A stretch of DNA of 64,000 nucleotides, taken from NCBI GenBank assembly GCA_026545225.1, contig CM048853.1, positions 51,075,755-51,139,754 on the forward strand. Reading direction: 5' to 3'. Below, one piece after another: positions 46,686 through 59,351 of the stretch (position 1 is the stretch's first letter; each line of letters opens with the position of its first letter). The position numbers were made by a program, and so were the translations under genes. Source of the DNA: Cornus controversa. Its lineage: Eukaryota; Streptophyta; Magnoliopsida; Cornales; Cornaceae. Under the pieces are notes generated by a model. That model was not told the DNA's origin. It saw only the letters and a program-made list of their open reading frames with translations, and ran no database searches.

Positions 46686-46811
46686 AGTGGTATCAGAGTC
46701 CATGTTATTTATCCTATGGGAATATATTCTGTGGGAGCGAATATATTTTTCTTGTTTTATATGTCAATGACATCTTGCTTGTTAGCAACGATATAGGTTT
46801 ATTGCACGAAA

Positions 46812-49800
46812 CTATGGCTGCAACTTGGATGGGCCCAACCCGAACCAACTCGAGCCCAACCTGAAAATTTTTAAGCCTGGGCTTTGCATATTTAATCACA
46901 GGCCGGGTGACGGGCCCAACCCGAGCCCAACCCTAAAATTTTTGGGCCTGGGTTTTGCATATTTAATCACGGGCTAGGCCCGGGGTGACATATTTGAACC
47001 AGAAATTAAGTCGGGCCGGGCCTGGGTTGTTATAAATCTCAACCCGAGCCCGGCCCGTACATTGAATTCGAGCAACCCGACTGCTATATATCAAAAAATT
47101 TGGTGCTATAAAGTATTGAACCTACTCTATTTCTCTTAATAGAGAAACTTCTAACCATAATGCCAAGAACTTGCTTTTGTTATTATAGGACTAATAACTA
47201 TATTTATTTAGTTTATTTTGGAAAGCTAAGCCCAAAAATACTAGTTTTAGATTTTTTTTTGTTAATAATACCTTAGTGTTAATATTTATTTTCAAATGTA
47301 TAAAATATAACACTTAATATTGTATATTTGTTAAAAACACGTAAACATATATGTGAAGGGTTATTCTACCACTTTTTCACACTATTTATTTTGGCGTATA
47401 TTATATATATTTTATTTTATCTTCTAATATATTATATATAATATAAATTTTCATTTATTACATTCTTAAATCTACTAGTATTCATTGATTTAGTAAAAAA
47501 AAATAATTACTCACTTTTTTTAATAAAGACATGGACTTGCAATTTATAAATCAATAAAATTCATTAAAATAAGTAAAATTTACTAAAAACTCATCTCTAT
47601 CAAATTCATGTGATAATCAATTATGTTATCTTACAATGAAATGGACTTGATTGTGTGACTTGTGTCATACACTCATACCCAAATAGCATTATTATGTAAC
47701 TGTCCCACGAGTCTACCACCATAAAAATATTAGTTGAAGTATAAGGATTATATATAATTTAGTTTGGTTGAAGTATAATTTAGTTTGAGAAGATGACAAT
47801 CACAATTTATATTATCGATGTTGACCCTTGGTGAAAGCCGCCCCATTTCAAACTATGATAGACATGGGGGAGACGTTCGACATCATATAATACAAAGTTA
47901 TTAAGAAAATGACAAAGTATTAGCAAATTGTGAGTTATTAAATTATCCTCATTTTGGTCTTTAACCTATTAAGTACTAAATTTTCTATAAAACTCTAATT
48001 GAGGGATATCAAATTAATCCATTATAATGGAAAGCAAGGATTTCACTTTGAGTAATTATAGATATAGTGAAAGTTATCACCGAATTTGGGAACCGAATCA
48101 CTCTTATATCAAATTATATCATACAGGATATGATAACAAATAGTTGGATACGTAGGACTTCACTTTGGATACATGAAATGTTTGAACTTTCAAATATTTG
48201 AAGCGAAGGCCGATCAAAATATTTGAATTTATTTTGTGAAATTGATAAATGTTTAATTAGAGATTTGTATAATATTATGATATAAATTTCTACTCTTCTA
48301 TTTATTAAATTTCATTTTATTATTTAAAATATTTATGATTTCAGCTTCACAAGCTTGGTTTTATAGTTCTCAAAAATAAAATACTTAGATCTTTTGTCTT
48401 CAATAATGGAACTCAGGTCTTGCTTATGACTTACGTAACAGGTGGGAAGACTTAATTTATTAAAGTTATAATTAACACTTTGATGTGTAACAGGTTTTTA
48501 ATTTAATTATTAAATTCGCTCCTACAAAAAATAAAAATATTTGCAGGATAGTTCTATAATATTTGCAAGATAAAAATAAAAAAATATAATTATATGTATA
48601 ATATATTAATAATATATTAATTTGTTATATTTTTTATTTTTTTTGGGCTAAACAACCTACACCTAAGGAGCCATTTCATTTCCAATTACCTACAGCGCCG
48701 CTTCAGCCTCACTCCTCAATCCTCACCTCACCGATCTTGGACCACCAGCCTTTTCTTCTCGTCCGGCTACATCGTCATCTCCTCACCGATCTTGGACCTA
48801 ACCAATCTTGGACAACATCGATCGTGATCACTCCTCATCATCGTATGTTTTTCTTGCGTTAAAGTAACATTTTGCAGATCTATGTTGTTTGGGTTTTGCC
48901 TTTTCTTTTTGGGTCTATTTGATTTTTTATTTAATAATTCCTTGTGTTAATGGGATTTGTTGATGGTCTGGAAAGGGCTTGACAATGATTTTTTGTTTAA
49001 CAATGATTTGCATATAATTGTTTATATATTTTAGTGCAAATCATTGTTTATATATCTCTTGTCTATTCTTTTCTTTCCTTTTTTTTTTCTTTTTTGCTAT
49101 CATGATTTAATGTTGAGTTAAAAAATGTCCTTGAAGAACTCTTAGGAGTTAAGCGGTTGATGTCATTCCATTCCCTTTGTAATGTAGTAGTGCAATAACA
49201 CTGCATGTGTGTGGAATAGGTGTTGGTGTGGTGCCTCAAGTTAATGAGGCATTGTAAATACTTTAGGAATTTTGTACTTAGTTTGAGGTTGGAGAGCAAT
49301 TCAATGAGTTGTTGCATCATTATACCATACCATGTTTCTGTCAACATTGTAGGATCTGTATCGTTACAGTTTACATAAAGTAATGGTTGCATCCAATTTT
49401 GATGATTCTCTCTGATTTGATGAAGAAATACGCTTTGCAACAAACCATATTGATTATATGTAGTATAAACACAGTATGAGCTAAAGTATGATGAATGCAG
49501 ATTCAAATAATGTTAACAGAGCAAGATAACTTGTTCCATGGTATCTTCTAGTTGAGCATCTTATTTCAACAGTCAGCTATAACATGGAAAATTTTCTGCC
49601 AACTTCATCGCTATATTTCATGGCCAAGCAAAATTGTGTTATGATTCATAGACTTGTAATCATACAAGACAAACAAGATTATATATATTTATATGTTGAT
49701 ATCTAAAACTAATGACAAAGACCAGTACCCCTTGTGCTTGAAAAACATTGAAAAGACGCTGCCATAATATCTTCATAACCGCCTTTTGATAGCAATTTAT

Positions 49801-50501
49801 CATTTATATTTGTATAGGTTTGGTGAAAAAAGTTGGAGCTTGCATCATTGGAGAGGGAGAACTATCTACTAAAATTTAAGAGGTAGTATTTTTTTTGATA
49901 AATGATTTATATATGCCATTTTTTTTACATCTTCTCCATATCTTGATATTGTTACGTTCCTTTTGCAGAACTAGGAGGGGAGAATGGAGGATTTGATGAT
50001 TTGATGTTAATTTTGATGTTTCTTTTTAGTTGTTTTGTAATATTATCAATGCTGGTTTATGACTTTATGATGGCCCGTTATGTGACTTTGGAATATAGCT
50101 TTTGTGTGACTTTGGACTAATTTAACTTTTGTGTTAATTTTTTATATGGACATGGTGATGTAATGAACTTGTAAGCTTTTGATCCAATATTATGTGATGT
50201 TAATATGTTTTTTATTGGTTTTGTATAAGAGAGAACAGATTTTTTTTATTGGTTTTGTATAAGAGAGAACAAATTCAGGTTTTAGGCCAAAAATATAGAA
50301 ATATTGAATTTTTTTAAACACGAACCCAAATTGAACTTGAAACTGCTAACCCAAATTCAACCCAACATTAGAAATTTAATAATGGGTTGAACTCGGGTTC
50401 ACGTGGTTGGGTTCGGTCCGGGCTTGGGTTCACCATTTTATACTTAGGGTTGAGCCCAAATGAAGTCTCCAGCCCGCCCAACCCGCCCAAGTTACAGCCT
50501 T
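46812..50501. mobile_element. hAT-like element of 3.7 kb without transposase
   Basis: Inverted ends GGCTGCAACTTGG (46816) and, on the complement of the right end, GGCTGTAACTTGG. It is flanked by GCACGAAA on both sides (46804-46811 and 50502-50509), an 8-bp duplication; exact edges are ambiguous by 1-2 bases. Subterminal regions are rich in GGGCCC, CAACCCGA and GGGTTGGG words, as in many plant hAT elements. About 3.2 kb of interior shows no transposase domain. GC-rich leader-like sequence lies near 48660-48840 and a possible 3' region near 49800-50200. It is most likely a deletion derivative. Confidence 0.82.
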
Positions 50502-51299
50502 GCACGAAACCAAGAGATTTCTAGCTAAGATTTTTGAGATGAAAGATCTTGGTAACACATCTTTTGTATTAGGCATTTAGATACACCGAGATCGTTCTCG
50601 GGGTATTTTTGGATTGTCACAAAAGAGCTATATCGAAAAGGTTCTCAGGAGATATGGCATGTAGGATTGCAAACCAGGTGATACCCCTGTGGTTAAGGGA
50701 GATAAGTTTAGTCTTAACTAGTGTCCTAAGAATGATTTTGAGGAAAAAGAAATGCAGAAGATTTCATATGCCTCAGCATAGGTAGTCTAATGTATGCTCA
50801 GGTTTGTACGCGTTCGGATATTGCGTATGTTATTGGGATGTTGGGCAGATATTTAAGCAATTCAGGAGTAGACCATTGGAAAGTAGCTAAACGGGTCTTA
50901 CGATACTTATAGAGAACAAAAGACTAAATGCTCACATATCGGAGGTTGGATCAGCTTGAGATCGTTGGGTATACCGACTCCGATTTTGCTGGATGCCAAG
51001 ATAGTATGAAATCTACTTCGGGCTATATCTATCTACTAGCTGGAGGTGCTGTCTCCTGGAAAAATGCTAAATAGTCGCTTATAACCTCTTCTACCATGGC
51101 AGCAGAGTTCATAGCATGTTATGAGGCATCTAATCACGAAGTATGACTACGAAATTTTGTCACGGGGCTACGCATAATGGACGGTATTGAAAGACCACTC
51201 AAGTTATTTTATGACAATAAGTCAGCAATTCTGTATTCCAACAACAGCAAAAGCTCGTCAAAGTCAAAGTCGAAGCATAAAGACATCAAGTGGCTAGTT

Positions 51300-51937
51300 G
51301 TTATCTCTCTATATTCTTTGTTTCTTTGTTTCTTTATTCTTTGTTATTCTTGGATACATATATACACACACTCCCATATATATACATATATACACATTTC
51401 ACTCCCTTTACATCTGTCCAGGTATTATATACATACATATTTATATATATATGTATATATATATATATATGTATATACGTGTGTATAGGCTGTCAATTGA
51501 ACAGTGCAACACAAATCAAAGTCACGTGTTTTAGTACTTTTATCCAACATTTGTAACTTCCCTTTCTCATACTTTATTCCATATTTTCAGAAACCCAACT
51601 GTACTTAAAATCAAATAGCAAATAATCTCAATCTATCCCCAAATAGATGTGTTTGATTATTGTAACAAAATTTTCTCTCCACCACCTATGAAGGTCTTCA
51701 ATACCTTGTGAAAATTACCAATCTCAGCTAATATCATTTTTATATTCTCTCTCTCCTCACAGTACAATATTCACGCAATGGAAGATGTGTTGGAGTCTAA
51801 CAATACTGGTGACCTTACGAGAAACTACAAGTACCGCTATCAATGTAATATTTACAATTAATTATTTCAAAGATAAATAGGAAGTTCTCCATTCTTCCTA
51901 AATGTAAATTCTAGAGGGAGAATAATGAGAGAATCAT
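51300..51937. repeat. Repeat X, copy 2
   Basis: Direct repeat of about 45330-45950, joined on its left to Copia RNase H sequence and on its right to the middle of a Copia LTR. Both joints look like recombination junctions. Confidence 0.75.
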
Positions 51938-52359
51938 GTTGATCTGGAAGGCCATTCGCACGGCTCTAGAGATCAATCGGTGGATATGGATTCAGGTACG
52001 TTTTCGTTTATTTGTTGATTCATTCTTGGTGATCCGACATGAACGATTCTGTGATTTTAGGTGATGGTTTTCACCAAAGAATTTTTATCTAACAAGTGGT
52101 ATTAGAGCCCAAATCATATTGAATTATTGAGAAATAATTTTTAATTTTTCTGTTGATGATGTTTCTGGCCAGTTAGTACTTAAATTTATTTTGATGTTGA
52201 GATATGTATATATATAGATTCAAGAATTAGTGTTCGTATATCATGTATATTAGTTTTCGATCATGATTTTTATTTATATACTTGATACTTGATATGATTG
52301 AATCAGATTTGAGACTATTATATATATATATGTATATATATGCGTGTGTGTTTAACGAT

Positions 52360-52442
52360 AAATTTATCCTATGGGAATATGTTGATATTCCCAAAGGATA
52401 AATTTATTCTGTGGGAATATGTTGATATTCCCACAGGATAAA
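52360..52442. repeat. Two stem-loops in the Copia leader region
   Basis: A unit of about 48 bp occurs twice. Each holds a hairpin. The second (52409-52436) has a perfect 12-bp stem, CTGTGGGAATAT, and a GTTG loop. The first has the same core with two mispaired bases near the base of the stem. Confidence 0.75.
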
Positions 52443-52471
52443 TTTTTGATGTAATTTTAAATTCAAATATT

Positions 52472-52520
<49 letters not shown>

Positions 52521-53479
52521 TAAGATGAATTAATTGAAACTAAAATGTCGCTAAAGTGACATCTCTTGTGAAAATTAATTTTGTTTTGAAATATGAACGG
52601 TTGTGTGCATATAACTTATGTGAATATTAACCGGCTCAAAAGAAGGTCAATATTTAACAGAATTGCACATGGACCTGTGGTAATAAATGCATAATGATTA
52701 TTTGATTTTACATGTGAATAATAAATCGACCCAAAGGAAGATTTATTATTCGATATGTTCGTATTATCAGTGTTTGTTACTACACCATGATATCACTTAC
52801 AAGTTGGATAAAATATTAATGGAGTGCCTGGTATCTTAAGATGGGATTTACCTTTATTTGAATTTATTTTTGTTTTGAGATTTATATGAGTTTGTTTTTG
52901 TTGTTTGTTGTTCTCTACCTAGTTTTGACTCCTGCTAATATTATTGTGAACATCAAACTCTATTTCTATGTTAAAAAACTCTAACTTTAAGTCATGGATA
53001 GAGAAACTCTTAATAATTTTCAGAGTCATGGATCTCGACCTTGCGTTAAGGGCTGATTCTCCACCACCTCTTATGGATAAGAGTATCTTTGATGACAAGA
53101 GGGATATGGAAAGGTGGGAGAAATTAAATCGCATGTGTATGATGATCATGAAGAAGGCTATTCTGGAAGCATTCAGAGGCACAATGTCTGAAAAGATCAC
53201 TACAGCTAAGGAGTTCCTTGCAGATATTGAGAACAGGTTTGTCAAAAATGAAAAGGCTGAAGTAGGTACGCTCTTGACAAGTCTAATTTCAATGAGGTAT
53301 AAGGGCAAATGAAATATTAGGGAGTACAAGACGCTCATAGTATAAGAGAATGCTTCAACGGTTGAGGAAAAATGTATCATCTTCATGGAATTAGCACAAG
53401 ACCTTGTTCTCCAATGAGTCTTTATTCTAAAAGCTCTTCAAAGCTAATGCCAAGGGTCCCCAAAACAGCCCCAATTCGT

Positions 53480-54029
53480 TATTTTTAATAACCAAGAGAA
53501 TATGAAGTGTCCCCACCTAATTAGAAGACAATTAGAGTTTTCCCGCAGGTCTAAATCAAGTGAATTTTCCTGCTAAACTTTGGCTCATTGTTTGATGCCC
53601 CAGAAGTTCGATTCATGGAATTTTTGTAAAATACAAAAAGATCCAGAATCAAATTTCGTTAATCCGCATAGGAGTTGGACCATTTTGATAGTCGAAAATA
53701 AGAGTTACGAACAGCTTACCAAATTGGGATTAAAACTGTGTTTGGCGCAGAATTGGATTTCAGCCCGTAATCACTTTAAACCATTATAATTCTCTTGGGC
53801 CTCTTCCTTAGGTTGTTTTGAGTTGAAATATTGGCTAGATTTGGTCCACTTGATGTAGGCTTCTTATAACTCTCTTCAATGTCATCTTTAAGAGCCCAAA
53901 ATTCATAATTTGATTGAAATTATCATTAAGGACCTGAAAATACAGAAAATACTAAAACAGAGTAAAATCACAAATAATCTACTACTAAGAGAATAACTTA
54001 TGAAAATTAAGAGGCTAGAATGCGTAACA
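53480..54029 (-). mobile_element. Truncated LTR related to 17209-18542
   Basis: The minus strand begins TGTTACGCATTC at 54029 and matches the solo LTR for about 500 bp (shared TTATTTGTGATTTTACTCT, CAAGAGAATTATAA-type text, and others), with clear divergence. The downstream two-thirds of the LTR is missing. Confidence 0.65.
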
Positions 54030-55370
54030 TTCAATGCCTATCATTATGTTACATGTATGACATTGTATTGGTGACAATATAATCTCAATAGAACAGGGAT
54101 AAACTACAATTTTTGGGTTTATAATTTAGGTTAAAAACCATATTTAGGATTAAACTAAAATTGCAGAGAAAACGTATGTGAAGTTTGTTGATAGGTAAGA
54201 GTATTGGTCCGACACCATCAGAATCTGTATTTGTTTTCTTTAACTAATTCAAGTCATAGGCAAATAAAGAAGTGTTATGAAATCACATGACATGATGTCA
54301 CATCACATACATGAGATGGGTAATTTTGTCTTTAAAATAAAACCCAAAAAATCAAATCATTAAATGTAGCAGAGACTTTACAAACACCTACAATATTTTG
54401 AAATAACTTATCGAATGAGTGGGCACCGCTTGAAGCACAGACTTCAAGGTAGAACCTCTCTTCCAGTAGTGTGAATAGAGCTTCAATTCATCGATTTTGA
54501 CTTGAATTAATAAATAAGATATAAATTAAAATGTGAGTAAATTATACTTAAACCTCATGTGGTTTACTTTTATTTCACTTCGACCCATGTGATTTCAATA
54601 AAGTGAAATAAAAGCAAAAATCACAAGAGGTCTAAGTGTAAATTACCCATTAAAACATTTAATCTAATAATTCATTAGCAATGCGAATATGATAATCTGT
54701 TAACCAGACAAATTGGATTCAGATTATGGTAGATTCAAATTCGAGCCAATAAATAGGATATATATTGAAACATTCAGTTTGATAATTCACTAATGATCCG
54801 AATCCAATAATCTGTTAACTAAAAAAATCGTATATAAATTATGGTCGATCTGGTCTAACAATAATTATAATATATTATAAATATATTATCTAATGCTATA
54901 ATATATAATATTTACATATTGCTAAAATATTTTAATCTTTACGATCCGATTTCAATCCAAATTTGATTAGAATTCAAGTAATTATAATATGGATTGGAAG
55001 ATTCAATTCGATAACCCATTAGTGATCTGAATCCGATAATATGTTAATATGTTATTTTAACAAATCAGATATGAAATATGGTCGATCCGATCTGAATCCA
55101 ATTCATTGACAGACCTTGTGTGAATGCTTTGATTTAAATTAGTGCTTTGGAAATGTGTTTCATCATGTCAAGTTCCAATCTTTATTTGAACTTGTATTGG
55201 GTTGCTAACCTTAGAAAGTTTTTGGTTTCCTTAATTGGGTTTTGCATTTGTATGCCTCCTATACTTGTCAATTTCAAATATTTTGTTATGGAATATTGAT
55301 ATTTTTTAATTGTTCTAACTTGCTGTTAGACATTCCTGCACCTTTCGTGGAGTTTCATAGCCTCTCTCCC
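54030..55370. other. Intergenic, no gene seen
   Basis: AT-rich. Phrases like TTGATAACCCATTAGTGATC (GAATCCGATAA) recur at about 54660-55090, a decayed repeat with three or more diverged copies. No gene recognised. Confidence 0.4.
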
Positions 55371-55377
55371 ATCTTTT

Positions 55378-55550
55378 TTGATATTCCCTCCACCAGCCAT
55401 TCAAAAGATCATTGATGGCGGTCCCTTCCATTTCCTATTTTGGATATTTCGTCCACCAGCTATTCAAAGGATCATTGATGGTTGGGCTTCCATTCCCTAT
55501 TTTTTATATTCCCTCCACCAGCTATTCAAATGATCATTAATGGTGGTCAC
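55378..55550. repeat. Tandem repeat, unit about 62 bp, three copies
   Basis: Copies from about 55381, 55443 and 55505 share TATTCCCTCCACCAGC and ATTCAAA, then GATCATTGATGG. They are moderately diverged. Confidence 0.75.
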
Positions 55551-55823
55551 CGGGACTGGGTGGGTTATATGATAGGCTCGCTAGGAATTATTATTGTCTT
55601 ATGTTTTTTGATGCACTTTCTCCATCATTACTGTAGTGGCGATGGCAGCGGTAGCGATGACGGTGTCAATTTGGAGTCGGGCATCTCACCGTATTCACCA
55701 CAACTACATCCACTCGTTCAGGCTCCGGATACCGTGACCATACCCCATCATTATGCCACTTGTGGGACGGGCCACTCCTCAATGGCTATAAATTGCCCTC
55801 ATTCCACGATTTATGTTTCTTAG
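55482..55823 (+). CDS. Possible small membrane protein, uncertain
   Basis: An open frame of 113 residues overlapping the last tandem copy. One hydrophobic segment is visible (about residues 27-49, WVGYMIGSLGIIIVLCFLMH), then a Gly/Ser/Asp-rich and His-rich tail. I do not recognise a family. The start falls inside the repeat, and no promoter could be assigned. It may be a decayed exon or a chance frame. Confidence 0.2.
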   Translation: MGFHSLFFIFPPPAIQMIINGGHRDWVGYMIGSLGIIIVLCFLMHFLHHYCSGDGSGSDDGVNLESGISPYSPQLHPLVQAPDTVTIPHHYATCGTGHSSMAINCPHSTIYVS

Positions 55824-55829
55824 TATGGA

Positions 55830-56355
55830 GCGTAGGTGAGCTGGAGGTAGAAGGTAAGATGAGGGTTGTAATTATTTTCGGTATTATGTTTATCTTAAAC
55901 TATTGTGTTGAACTCGATTACTTGCTTTGCAATATGCGTATTGTAAAAAGAATTAGGAAAAATTAGATTTTAGTGATCAAAATTAAAAGAATTTGTTTTA
56001 CACTGATCTTAAACTCAATAAAAGATAGATAGTGATCAAACTTGAAAAATAATTGCTAATGAGCGACCATTTAATTTTATTATCCAAAATACCCTTCTTT
56101 TTTATTCAGAGATTTTCAATCACTTCTTCGTCTTCTCCAACCCACCCCAAAATATCTGAAGTTTCAAAAGTCATAATATTAATTTGCGTTGTTATTATTA
56201 TTCAATTAGTTAAAATTCAAAAAATTGTTATCAATTTTATTCATCGATTGAATTAAACTACAAACAGATTTAATTGTTTGAAAATTCATATGCCTGTTGA
56301 AGGTTGAGTTTGACACTATAATGTAATACGGATATATTGACCTCTATTTTTTTTT
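55830..56355. other. Intergenic, no gene seen
   Basis: AT-rich, no recognised feature apart from short homopolymer runs. Confidence 0.4.
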
Positions 56356-56893
56356 GGGTTAAATTCATAAAACTCCCTTCTTTTACCAAAAATTCTCATA
56401 AAACCCCCCTATATTAAAAAACCAATCAATTTGCCCCCTCCCGTTAGTTTTTCGTTGAAATTAACGGAGAAGCCGCACGTGCATCTCACATGATCGGTTA
56501 AGTGGTGTGTAAATGACTAAATTACCCTTGACGCATTTGTTGAAATTAAAAGGACTAAAATACCCTCATAGTAAGGGGGGTTTTATGAGAATTTTTTATA
56601 GTAGAAGGAGTTTTATGAGAATTTTTTTATAGTAGAAGGGGGTTTTATGATTTTAACCCAATCAAGAAACCCCCTTCTACTTTTTAATTTTCTCAAATTG
56701 CCCCTTCGTAAAGGGTAAATCCGTCATTTACAAATAACCTTTTTTTTATGAAGTTATTGTATTAAATAAATGAAGGATATTTTGGTAATTTCGTTATCAA
56801 ATTGACAGAGCCGTTTAATTTTGTCCTTATATGAGAGAAATTGATAGTAGATAGGGGTTTTTGAAAATTCAGGGGGTTCTATGAATGTAACCC
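56356..56893. mobile_element. MULE-type MITE
   Basis: A 538-bp element with inverted ends GGGTTAAATTCATAAAACTC and, on the other strand, GGGTTACATTCATAGAACCC. It is flanked by T-runs (nine and eleven T), consistent with a 9-bp duplication in a poly-T site but not proof of one. The interior has inverted TTTTATGAGAATTTTT repeats. Non-coding. Confidence 0.7.
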
Positions 56894-56994
56894 TTTTTTT
56901 TTTTATGTTTTGTGCACTTGTATTTTTTTACCCTTTTCTACATCATATTAGAGGTTTGAATGTGCTGATATTGTACGCCAATCCCACTTCAGCT

Positions 56995-57451
56995 CAGGGC
57001 TGGCCCTGAGATTCTCAAATTTTTGAGGGGCCCTAAGCGAACTTTTAAATGAGGGGCCCTTTATACAAAAAATTTTACACGAGCATATCAAAGTAAATGT
57101 GATCATCTTGCATTTTGAGCGGCAAAATTATCAATTAAAGTGCTCCAATCAAGAGAGAGGGAGAGATGTGTGTAATCTGTGCAAATTCTATCAATCATGA
57201 ACCACTATAGACGAAAGCCACGAACTCATGAAGCTTCTGTTACTTCTGTAATCGCAATTGAGCAAAGAGAGAGCGAGTGATTTGCTGGTTATATAACTTA
57301 TATATATATATAATCAGCTCCTCGACTCCAGAACAGTATATGATATTTATATATATATATATATTCGGCTCCTGGCTCCAGAACATTATATTATATTTTA
57401 TATATATATATATATAAGTTTAAAGTATAAATAAAGCTGTGGCAGTGACAG

Positions 57452-57501
<50 letters not shown>

Positions 57502-57750
57502 GGGTTTAAAGTATATGGGCAAGTGTTTTGGGTTTAAAATTATAAGGCCCAATGAAATATGTTACTATGGGCCTAAATTTAAAGTATATAACTTAAGTGT
57601 TTTGGATTAAAATTATGAAAATCCAATGAAATATGTTATTATGGGCCTAATTTATATACTAATATAACATACCCAGTCTAAAATTTGGGACCCCCAAAAT
57701 TGGGGGCCCAAAGCGACCGCCTGGGCCGCCTAGGCCCAGGGCCGGTCCTG
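56995..57750. mobile_element. hAT MITE with perfect 8-bp target duplication
   Basis: A 756-bp element with inverted ends CAGGGCTGGCCCTG and CAGGGCCGGTCCTG. It is flanked by CTTCAGCT on both sides (56987-56994 and 57751-57758). Subterminal GGGGCCC words and internal TA/GA microsatellites (57300-57500) are present. Non-coding. Confidence 0.93.
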
Positions 57751-57758
57751 CTTCAGCT

Positions 57759-59351
57759 TACTTCATTCCAAGGTTGCGTTATAATTAAGATTATAGGCAA
57801 GAATATATATATATGCTGAACCTGTATTTCATTAAGAAAATAGAATATTTATATATGAATTTTTTTTTAAACCTCTATTTTATTAAGGAAATAGAATATA
57901 TGTGTGTGCGCGCGTGGAAAAGACGAAGAAATGATGGGGGAATATGGATAGAAGGAATAATATTATGGACATTAAAATTAAATGGTTACTTATTAACAAT
58001 TATTGTTTAGGTTTAATCACTATTTACTTTTTTTTTGAGTTTAAGTTCACTGTATCTATTTTCTTCTTCAACCTTATCGATTTTGTTCTTTAATCATCTA
58101 AGTGGTGAAGGGCCTTATTCAATTTTTTGTATTTAACATTCTTAAAAAAATCTAATCAAAATAATTCACATATATTCTGGCATAGGTTTTCAGTTTCGCG
58201 AAAAGGAATCCCTCCAATGAAAATTCACAATTTTCTCAAACTCCATGTTTGTTTGCGAATGAAGATATATAACATCATGATTTTTTGTAATATTAGAACC
58301 CAAATCTTTCTTAGTATTTTTTTTTCTTTATTGCGGCAGAGTGTTCGAATACATATCAGCTTCAAGCATTTTTGTTTTTATATGTTTACAATAATATTTA
58401 TTTCTTCATTACTTAATTGCTCTACTTGGAAACAAATATTAAACCTACAGTATTCCAAGTTTTAAAATTGTTTCATTGTTTTAGAAGTATTTAGCATATT
58501 CCTTATGAAGTGAATGCAAAGAACTGGACAGTTGCGAATAAAGGGAAGGATTATCATTTTCTTTTAGTAGTGTTATACTAGTTTGATGTAGGACAAATAT
58601 CACTGTCCTTAATATATATGTAAATAGATATGCACTCGTTTTTTTAACTTTTACATACTCAAACTAATGAAGATTAATTGCTCTTTTTAATTTTGACTTA
58701 CATGCTCAAACTGATTAATGGTTAATGGCTCTTTTTAACTCTGACTATTCATTCTCAAATTCATCAACATTGGCATAACGAGAACTTAAGGGTTTCAGTG
58801 GCTAACAAAAATAAGGAGTAATGCTGTAAGAGGCATTAGTTCTTTTTATTTGATTATTGGATTAACAAATTTGTTAAATGATTCATTTTATTTTTTACAG
58901 ATTTTATAGAATGTTGTTCAAAATCAATTCTAACGGATAGTACATTTCTCCCCTTACAAAGGAGAATAATTTAAGCCTAAAATTGAGAAGTAATCCTCTT
59001 ATCTTACAAAAATGGAAACTTAGGTAAATGCTTTATAAACATATGTATCAAAAGAACATATTTCATTAGCATTTACCATGTTATTAACCCATCGAAACTT
59101 TAATCCAACATTTTCTGATGCCGCTGAAGGGGGACATATTATACCAGTATCTCTTTCTGTTGTTTGGTACATTTATATTCCCATTATGTCTGGATCCCAT
59201 TTTTTGGAAAAATCGATCTTCAGTTAAAAGTCTTTTTAAATTGGAGAATTATACTGAAGTTTTTATTTCATCCTCCCTTTTCTCCACGTCTCTCCTCACA
59301 TTTCATGGATTTAGATTTCCTTTCAATTTCCCTTTTTTCTATTTATATATC
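57759..59351. other. Intergenic, no gene seen
   Basis: AT-rich with several open frames of 60-110 codons that show no recognisable domain and a composition expected by chance. A short stretch is duplicated near 57812 and 57870. Confidence 0.4.

Larger units (their letters stand above)
46193..53400 (+). mobile_element. Rearranged Ty1/Copia fossil
   Basis: Parts in order: complete LTR 46193-46685; primer site TGGTATCAGAG; a reverse transcriptase piece at about 46730-46811; a hAT-like insertion 46812-50501; reverse transcriptase and RNase H pieces about 50502-51300; repeat X copy 2; a partial LTR about 51938-52094; a second primer-like site (TGGTATTAGAG); a gag piece about 52940-53400. The order cannot come from one insertion, so recombination or deletion between related copies is likely. 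It is heavily broken, with many breaks plus large losses. Confidence 0.75.

Noticed and set aside
49063-49506. Minus-strand 147-residue frame in the hAT-like element as a transposase remnant
   Set aside because: No transposase motifs; Lys/Glu-rich and Ser/Thr-rich ends come from simple sequence.
51177-51556. Three overlapping plus-strand frames rich in Tyr and Ile
   Set aside because: They span a break between Copia RNase H and repeat X and are driven by AT/AC simple repeats.
58127-58465. 112-residue hydrophobic-looking frame
   Set aside because: AT-rich chance frame; no start context, no homology recognised, no conserved pattern.
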